Assembly: GCA_016802295.1 (NCBI GenBank)
Contig: JAESIW010000065.1
Coordinates: 1,312,825 to 1,376,824, forward strand
Length of the DNA: 64,000 bases
Direction: 5' to 3'
From: Brachionus rotundiformis
Taxonomy: Eukaryota; Rotifera; Eurotatoria; Ploima; Brachionidae
Positions within the stretch are counted from its first letter, which is position 1, and every line of letters begins with the position of its first letter. Shown here in pieces: positions 57,595 through 64,000 of the stretch. Below the pieces are notes generated by a model. That model did no database searches. It was not told where the DNA came from and saw nothing but the letters and a program-made list of their open reading frames with translations. Made by a program: the position numbers and the translations under genes.

Positions 57595-60500
57595 TCACTT
57601 TTCTACAATTAAATTTATCTTTTTCGTGTTTAGATCATAATCATATCGATAAAAATACATTTTTTCATTAGGATCATCCTTTTCTACATTTTCTTTCATT
57701 CTAAATATAAAAAATAAATATAATTTAAAAACAAACATTTTTTAATTTAAATTTACTTTAAATAATTCGTATGATCAGATAAAATCGACTTGGATTTTAT
57801 ATGCTCTGGTGCAAGAACTTCTGGTTCACAAGCATCTTGTGAAGATATAAGTTCATTTTCTTCAAATTTAATCGTATCATCTAAATTTTTTATTTCATTT
57901 TTTATCTGCTCAGGCTTGTAAAACATCTTTACATGAATAAGTATTTTATCTATTCAAAAAGAAAAAAATAAAATTAATAAAAAATTAATTAAAAATTTGA
58001 CTAGGCTGACCACGACTAGGGTCGAGTTTGATCGACTTGATTTGAGCATACGATTGGCTTTTTTTGCCCAATGGACAATCGTTTTCATCATATGAATAAT
58101 TGGTATTACTGCTCTCATTTACCAATTCGGGTTGTTCTCTTTCCACAAGAACACAATCATTAACATTTACCACTAAATTGGATGCTTTATTCTTGATTGA
58201 AGCATAGGTTCTGTCGTCCAAAGGCTCACTGTTTACCATCCACAGGCTCTCGCTTTTTTCCGTCGGTCTACAGTCCATTGTGCTCTCGGACTCGAGCATG
58301 TTAGAATTACTTTCCAAAGGTGCATTGACGTTTACCGAATCCACATTCATGTTAGTGTTTGAATTTGAGTCAGTCTTGTCATTCATAACCATTTCCTCGC
58401 TGTCTACATTCATTTGACTTTCTAAATTTTCATTCACTATCATCGATGTTTCATCAACTATCAAGTGAACACTGCTAGAAAGAGATGAACTAACTGATTT
58501 TTTGTCTTCTTCTTCATCCATTTTTTCATCTTGGCACAATTCTTTTTTAATCTGAACACTTTCCAAAGGTTCTTGCTTAACCATTTGATTTATGTCATTT
58601 TTAACTAGCTTAACACTGGCCGAATTGGAAGATGCAGACACCACTGAATCGGTGTCCAAATACTTTCTGGTTTCCTTGCCAGTTTCGGCATTCGAATCGG
58701 GTTCCGTTTTGGTCTCAGTTTTAGTCTCGGTTTTTTCCTCACTTTGATTGGTCAAAAACTTGGCAATATTCATAGCAACTGCTGCAGCAGCCGCTGCGGC
58801 TGCCGAAGTCGCCTGGGTGGCCGATGTTGAATTGGGCGTACAACACGAATCTTGCTGATGCTGTAAAAAGCATGCCGCTGCAGCTTTTTGCTGCTCGTCC
58901 AATGTTCCATAAAAGTTAACATTTTCAACATTAATCATGGGCGGCATTTGGTGTATGGCAGCAGCTGCGGCCGCAGCAGCTGCAGCGGCATGTTGATGAG
59001 TCCGTATGTCCATGAGCTTTTCACTTTTGAGCTTTAATTTGGCGTAAGATGGAATCAAATAAGACGGATCTTGATAGTAGTCTGAGTTGGGAAGAAATAT
59101 TTTGGACTGATTGGATGTTTCAATGGTAGAGGGGATCATAAAGGAAGGTTTATGTGGATATTTTTGGTTAATGGATGGAAAAGTGTGCGGAGGCAATGAC
59201 ATTGATTTAGGCAAAGGTTGTGAGTTGAAAAATCCCACTGAATTGTTGAGTGAACAGCCTACTGCAGCTGCAATTAGCTGGTTGACGCTCTCGCTTCCCG
59301 ATTGTATATTGTTCCATGTCAAATGTTCTGGACGAAACGTGGGAGACTTGGGTCGCGTGGCTGTTGGCGGATAAGACCAAGCGGATGATGGTGTACTATG
59401 GTCGAATGGCAATTGAAAAGGAAATTGCGTCTGAACTCGATTGGTTGATATCGAGTTCATGTTTGTTTGATCCGGCTTTGGATCCAAGTCTTTAGAAAAA
59501 ATTCCATTAATTTTTGTCTTTTAAGGTTAAGCTTAGATGACGACAATGAGTGACAAAAAAAATTGTTCATTTTTTTATATTTTTTTATTAGACAAAAAAA
59601 AATATATATATTTATATATTTTAAAAAATAACAAAAAAAGTCTTGCTGTTTTTAAATGTACACTTTTATTCAACAACAGAAAATTTTAAAAACTCCAACA
59701 AATATTTCTCTGGCCTCGTTGATTAACTCTTGAGCAAATTTATTTAAACATCTGACCCAAAATAAAATATAAATGATTAAAATACTTCAACTCTTAAAAA
59801 CAGACTCCTCTTACAATTTTACTAAACTCTATAACTCATTGTCGTCATTTGAAATATAGATCCGATTAAAGCAGAAAAATATACTCTATTCAATTTTAGG
59901 TATCTGCTAAAAACCTAACAAAGCTTGCATCTACAACATTTTGTGTAGATCTACAATTGTAGGCTACAATTCTACAATGTAGCGTGTAGATCTACAATTG
60001 TAGGCTACAATTCTACAATGTAGCATGAAGATTTACAATTTTAGCTAAGATTACGGTGATAAATGATAACAAAAATTAATTAAGATCAAAAGAGAGTGCC
60101 AAGTTTAAATTGAATGGTTAAAAGTAAATTATTTATTTTAAAGATAAAAAAATTCAGAAATTGTAAGAAGAGAAGCTGTTTTGAGCAGAAGAGACCCGTA
60201 TTTAAGGCAATATGCGGGTCGTGAGATTAAAAATCGGATAAAAAAAAAGTGATATGTACAACGGTTCTTAATTAAGATGAAGCAAGCACTTGTTTGGTAT
60301 TTAGCTCGAACCCGTTAGTAATATTATCACTTTTAGTGTTTAAGCAAACAATATCTAAATTGGCTTTACCGTTTTGTTTTTGATCGTTTTTGGTTGCTTG
60401 ATTCGTTTGTACAGGCTTGGCGGGCTGAGCGACCTCTTTGGTCTTCGTTTGATTTACAGTAGACTTTGTAGCTTTACTCTGCGGCTGCTGTTGGCGCGAT

Positions 60501-61602
60501 TTGACGGTCAAATACTGCGGATCGTTCAGTACTTTAGTACCAAATGAATCAATGGGAACTATCTCTTGGGGAAACGGCTCGCTATCGACAGGCTCCAGAC
60601 CCGCTATCCATTTGTTAATATAGTCTTTGGTCTGAACACTGAACGTGCCATTGCCGGTGCTGTAGCTTCCAAAATTTTTGTTGTGCTCGGCCAAACGCTC
60701 CTCGGTGAGAACAAAATCTGAATTCTTGTCGGACACTACTAGGACATCACTAGACGACTCTTCGTCGTCTGGCGACTCGTTTCGGCCCATGTTCGCAGCT
60801 TGACTATTGGCCAACGTGGTCGTTGTTGACACATGCTTTAGATTAGTCTCGGACTTATTTTTGGTGTTTTTGAGCGTCTTCGGCGGATTTGGAACTTGAA
60901 AGTGATTTTTGTCGGCCTTTGGCTTAGGCGTGTTGGCTTGATTGTTGGCGGGCGTGGCGGCCGTCGTCGTGTAATACTGAAATCGGGTCTTTTCTATCTC
61001 GTTTGTTTGAATGATCATTGCCGAGGCGCGCAAACTGGCCTCGCGCTTGGGCCGGCCCGAGCTGACAACGGGCTCGACGTGCGAGACCGACGAGTCGGAC
61101 TCCTCGTCTTGAACGACGGTCTTGTGTCGGCCCCGTCTTCTCAGGTCCTTGCGAGTCTTGACCGGCTGCTCATCTTCCTCGTCCGATTCGGCTTTTTTCT
61201 TTCGATTTCGGGTGTTGGGCTTCTTGGGCTTGGACTCGTTGGATAAGGTTCGGCGTCGTTTGGACGATGAGGGCGATTGGGACGTGCGTTTGTCGAGCGT
61301 CTGAGGCGGGTTGCTTGTGTTTGTACAATAATGAACCAGAAACTCGGCGTTCAGGCTGGCCATGCGTCGCTTGCGCGGCTCCTTGGCCGCCGCGTCGCCG
61401 GTCTGCTTGGCCCTCCGGCTCTGCTTGCCCTTCGTTTCCTCATCATCGTCCGTTTTCTGAGTCCTGTTCGACTTTTTAATCGGCTCTTCGTCGTTTAGAT
61501 TCAAATCGGCGGTGGTATTCGACTGCGAACCAATATTCAGGGCTTTTTTTATGCTATTTGGTGCTCGTTTAGGTCGGACCATTTCACGTATTGCCAAAGC
61601 CC
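57595..61602 (-). CDS. BAH-domain chromatin protein (BAHCC1/TNRC18/BAHD1/winged-eye-like)
   Basis: Four exons joined in consistent phase: 60331-61602, 58002-59489, 57757-57949 and 57595-57700 (about 1019 aa). Exon 1 starts at an acceptor (TTTTCAG); translation could start at its ATG (61582, MVRPKRAPNS) or upstream. Features in order: basic/acidic nuclear-type region (RKRRMASLNAEFLVHY, RRGRHKTVV, GRPKREASLRASAMI); His/Pro/poly-Ala tracts; sumoylation-like VKQEP and IKKE; and a C-terminal BAH-like domain (VNVNDCVLVE, AQIKSIKLDP, ILIHVKMFYKPEQ, ENELISSQDAC, MYFYRYDYDLNTKKINLI). BAH assignment is moderate because the domain is divergent and crosses two small introns. The donor at 60331 (GTGATA) is weak, so two adjacent genes are an alternative. 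Exon 1 is clearly richer in GC than the rest. Confidence 0.65.
58774..58999 (-). repeat. Poly-alanine-coding tracts in the BAH gene
   Basis: Two GCN runs (11 Ala after RTHQH and 8 after ATS), with mixed codons, so not simple slippage tracts. Confidence 0.8.
59944..60046. repeat. 41-bp tandem repeat, about 2.5 copies, self-complementary
   Basis: Two identical 41-bp units (59944-59984 and 59985-60025), each built of CTACAATTGTAG, TAGATCTA and related CTACA/TGTAG inverted words, then a decayed 21-bp partial. It lies in the inferred intron of the BAH gene. Confidence 0.85.
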
Positions 61603-62329
61603 CTGAAAATTTAAGCGAAAAATAAACAATATTTTAATTTATGGAAAATATTTGGTGTTCAAATATGGAGATACAAGTCTATGTGTCTTTGACTCTCTGT
61701 GTGTGTGTGTATGTGCGTGTGTGTGTGTTTGTGCTAACAAAATCCAAGTAGAGCTGAATGCTAAAGCTATGAACGAAAAGAGAATAATTAATTCGACGGG
61801 CTCACGCTCCTCGATTTTGGCGCATAAATTATGATAACTGCGAGCCGTATGTACGTGGCTCAAGTCATTTTTGTTGTCTTATTATCATAATTAATGCTTG
61901 TTTCGAATCGGTTGTGTGGACGATGTGCAATTGGGTTAAGAATTTGGATTGCTTGTGAGGGCTTGTGCATTTTAGCTTGAGCGTGACTCGCTCAATTATG
62001 AGATGCTCTGATAAGCTTCTTATAATATCGATTTTCTTGGGTCTAGACTTTAGACATGCCAATTTTACATTCAGGGTCAAAACACATGTTGCTAGTAAAA
62101 TGTGTCATCTATTTATTTTTGAAAATAAATTAAATAAATAAAAATCTTTATATTTTTTACAACTATTATTTTTTTTTACCTAAATGGCATTAATGTTTAA
62201 TGCTTAATGATCTTTAGTACTTAACAAAAAAGTTGACTATGGGTTTCACTTTCCAGACAACTTATCCAATTAATCAATTAAACCATTTTTTATTTTTCAC
62301 TTATTACTTTCGTGCTTATTATACTTCGC
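61603..62329. other. 5' flank or intron of the BAH gene
   Basis: Contains the GT microsatellite and, at about 61790-62060, a less AT-rich stretch that could hold a 5' UTR exon or promoter. Long frames here start only with TTG and have no splice support. Confidence 0.4.
61697..61729. repeat. (GT)n microsatellite
   Basis: TG/CA run with two interruptions upstream of BAH exon 1. It produces open frames of His/Thr repeats on the minus strand. Confidence 0.85.
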
Positions 62330-62720
62330 TTCTGTGCTGTCCATAAAAGAGTCCTGTTCGGTATTTATATTCTTTTCATTCTTATTTGATGATCAAGCCA
62401 CTGCTGCCTTATGTTTGTTCTCAATACATTGGCTCTGACTTGTTATTGTGTAAAGCTCATCATCTGACAATGTTTCAGATCAGTGTATCCCAAGAATCCA
62501 TCTCAGGTTACAAGTGTTTCTCTGTGTATACCATCAAAGGTCTTCTTTAAGTCGACAAAAAATAGGATTATTTGACTATTCCATTCCAGACATTGTTCTT
62601 TTATGTTACTTAGTGCAAATATCTGGTCAATGAATCCTCTTGTTCCTCTCTAAGTATTGGGTTCAAAAAAGTTCTTAACGTAGCAGTTTTGTTCCTCTCC
62701 AATTACCACATAGCATTTTG
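62330..62720 (-). mobile_element. Decayed, internally deleted LINE reverse transcriptase fragment
   Basis: On the minus strand, LREEQ-stop-GFIDQIFALSNIKEQCLEW then IILFFVDLKKTFDGIHRETL matches the fingers/palm start of non-LTR reverse transcriptases (LR-EQ-GFR...DQIF...F-D-KKAFD). This is followed almost directly by the C-terminal motif (QWLDHQIRMKRI then IPNRTLLWTAQKRS), so the catalytic centre is deleted. Stops confirm decay. Same general class as the relic at 600-1090. Confidence 0.8.
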
Positions 62721-64000
62721 TTACCTTTAAATAAATAGTCTTGTCAATTTTCTCTTGTCATTTATTAAAATTTTAGTTGTATTGATCTTAAAAAAGTAAT
62801 TAGAGACAAGACTATCGCTTATAATTCATTAAAGACTTTATTTAAAATATTAGGGCAAGTTAACTTATTATTTTAGAAACAAAATTTTAATATATAACTT
62901 GTTGAATTAAATTGCAAAAAATTCAATATGAGAGAATTAAATAAAATTCGTCATTAAATATTTTTTGGTATACCAAAAAGGAAGGAAATACATTGTTTAT
63001 TAATAAGAAAGAAAATTAGAGAATTGTAAAATTTCTAAGTTTAATAAAAAAATAGCTGTTAATCATTCTCTACAATCAATTATAAAAATTCGTTTCTAAT
63101 TATTTCAATAAAACATTAATGCACAAATCGGCATTAAATAAAAATATTTCATCAGCTTGATTTTAAACAACTTGATTACTTAATTGATTTTACTCAAAAA
63201 ATTTAATCTTTTCATTTGAATTCTCTTCCTTAATTTAAACTCACAGAATTAAAGCTCAAATATTGATTTTGAGAAGCTTTAGGAAACAGCAAAAATATAC
63301 TTTTCATTTTTTGTTCTATTTAGTCTGTTTTTTATTAAATATAATATTATATTGTTTAGATATTCTTTTAAAATTTAATCTAAAATTTTTCATATTTAAA
63401 ATTATTACTAACTTTATTACTTAATTAGAAACCTATGCTAGATGATCGATTCTGAAATCAAGGTAAAAAATTTAGAATAATATTGATATTAAGTTAAATC
63501 GAAAATTTTAAATTAAATAAGAAATGTGTTGATTTATGATTCGAAGCCATATTTGAGAAAATACTTAACGCTTTAAAAAAATTTATTTATGTAGTAAAGT
63601 TTACAAGAAGATGAGAAAAAATTATACTAAAGGAAGCAAGTATCTTGAATTTAGTTCATCACACTTTTTTTAAATTGTTTTTAGAATTATTTTAACAAAT
63701 AATTATGGATAAGAATATAAGAATAAAAATTTTCTCAAATTTCAACTATCTAAATATTCTTCCAAGTTATTTTTTTTTAAAACTTTTATCCATAAAAAGA
63801 ATTTTTATTTAAAATGTAATTAAGCAAAATCTCGAAAATGAATAAAGATAATAAAAATCTACCATAATTTTATTTGTCATCTATTAAAGTGTCTAAAATG
63901 TTCATGTTGGTCATTTGCTAATAATCTAAAGATCATTGGTGTAAGCAGCAACGATCAATTTAATTAAATTCTATTTAGATTTAAATCAATTAAGAAAATT
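62721..64000. other. Intergenic, right edge
   Basis: AT-rich. No gene, RNA or repeat array recognised. Confidence 0.45.

Noticed and set aside
59111..59374. Plus-strand frame opposite the BAH gene
   Set aside because: Shadow of the sense coding exon.
60896..61498. Several plus-strand frames (Arg/Gly/Leu-rich) opposite BAH exon 1
   Set aside because: Open only because the sense exon is GC-rich; composition is typical of antisense translation.
61639..61863. Minus-strand frame with THTHTH repeats
   Set aside because: Product of the GT microsatellite; starts with TTG and lacks splice support.
61865..62080. 71-codon minus-strand frame upstream of the BAH gene
   Set aside because: Begins at TTG, no homology, no consistent splice to 61602.
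1..64000. CRISPR arrays, insertion sequences, prokaryotic operons
   Set aside because: The sequence is spliced eukaryotic DNA; no regularly spaced direct repeats or bacterial elements were seen.

Overview
The window is nuclear DNA of a small-genome bilaterian animal. It is very AT-rich, with genes split by short introns (often 37-60 bp) carrying GTAAxT donors and TTTNAG acceptors, and it has eukaryotic tRNAs and AATAAA poly(A) signals. Fringe, a 5-HT2-type receptor, Rab34, GID4 and a SENP6/7 protease point to Metazoa. AT content, intron size and gene density would suit a monogonont rotifer such as Brachionus, but that placement is inference. All exon joins below were made by hand from splice sites, reading phase and family similarity. 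For most genes the joined exons sum to a multiple of three, which is good internal support.

Layout. 1-5.6 kb: 5' part of a UBR3 ubiquitin ligase (minus; runs off the left edge), with a decayed LINE fragment in an intron. 7.25-8.9 kb: FBXW4 (plus). 10.5-13.3 kb: Fringe glycosyltransferase (minus). 14.7-16.2 kb: Rab34/36 GTPase (plus), tail-to-tail with an unrecognised two-TM protein (16.2-16.8). 17.4 kb: tRNA-Gln(CTG). 17.9-20.6 kb: GID4 (minus) and NIF3L1 (plus), head-to-head over 213 bp. 21.1-22.8 kb: intronless RING/B-box-like protein. 22.8-31 kb: accessory region of small, biased-composition genes (PVP-rich, Cys-rich, Phe/Asn-rich, two copies of a SAAPAP-repeat gene), with an RNFT-type RING ligase lying between the two duplicates. 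32.4-35.7 kb: LDLa-containing single-pass membrane protein. 36.5-36.8 kb: possible small gene. 40.7-41.7 kb: Cys/Pro/Tyr-rich protein with tRNA-Trp(CCA) 33 bp upstream of its ATG. 42.9-45.7 kb: SENP6/7-type SUMO protease. 47.4-49.8 kb: 5-HT2-like GPCR. 52.0-52.7 kb: Rac/Mtl-type GTPase. 57.6-61.6 kb: BAH-domain chromatin protein. 62.3-62.7 kb: second LINE relic.

The conserved genes are dispersed housekeeping, signalling and ubiquitin/SUMO genes with no operon logic. Four are ubiquitin-pathway components or candidates (UBR3, FBXW4, GID4, RNFT), but nothing shows co-regulation. The part most likely to be new is 22.8-31 kb: lineage-restricted, low-complexity, mostly TATA-driven genes that duplicate locally and change length by whole 18-bp repeat units, which looks like a structural-protein cluster under active turnover.
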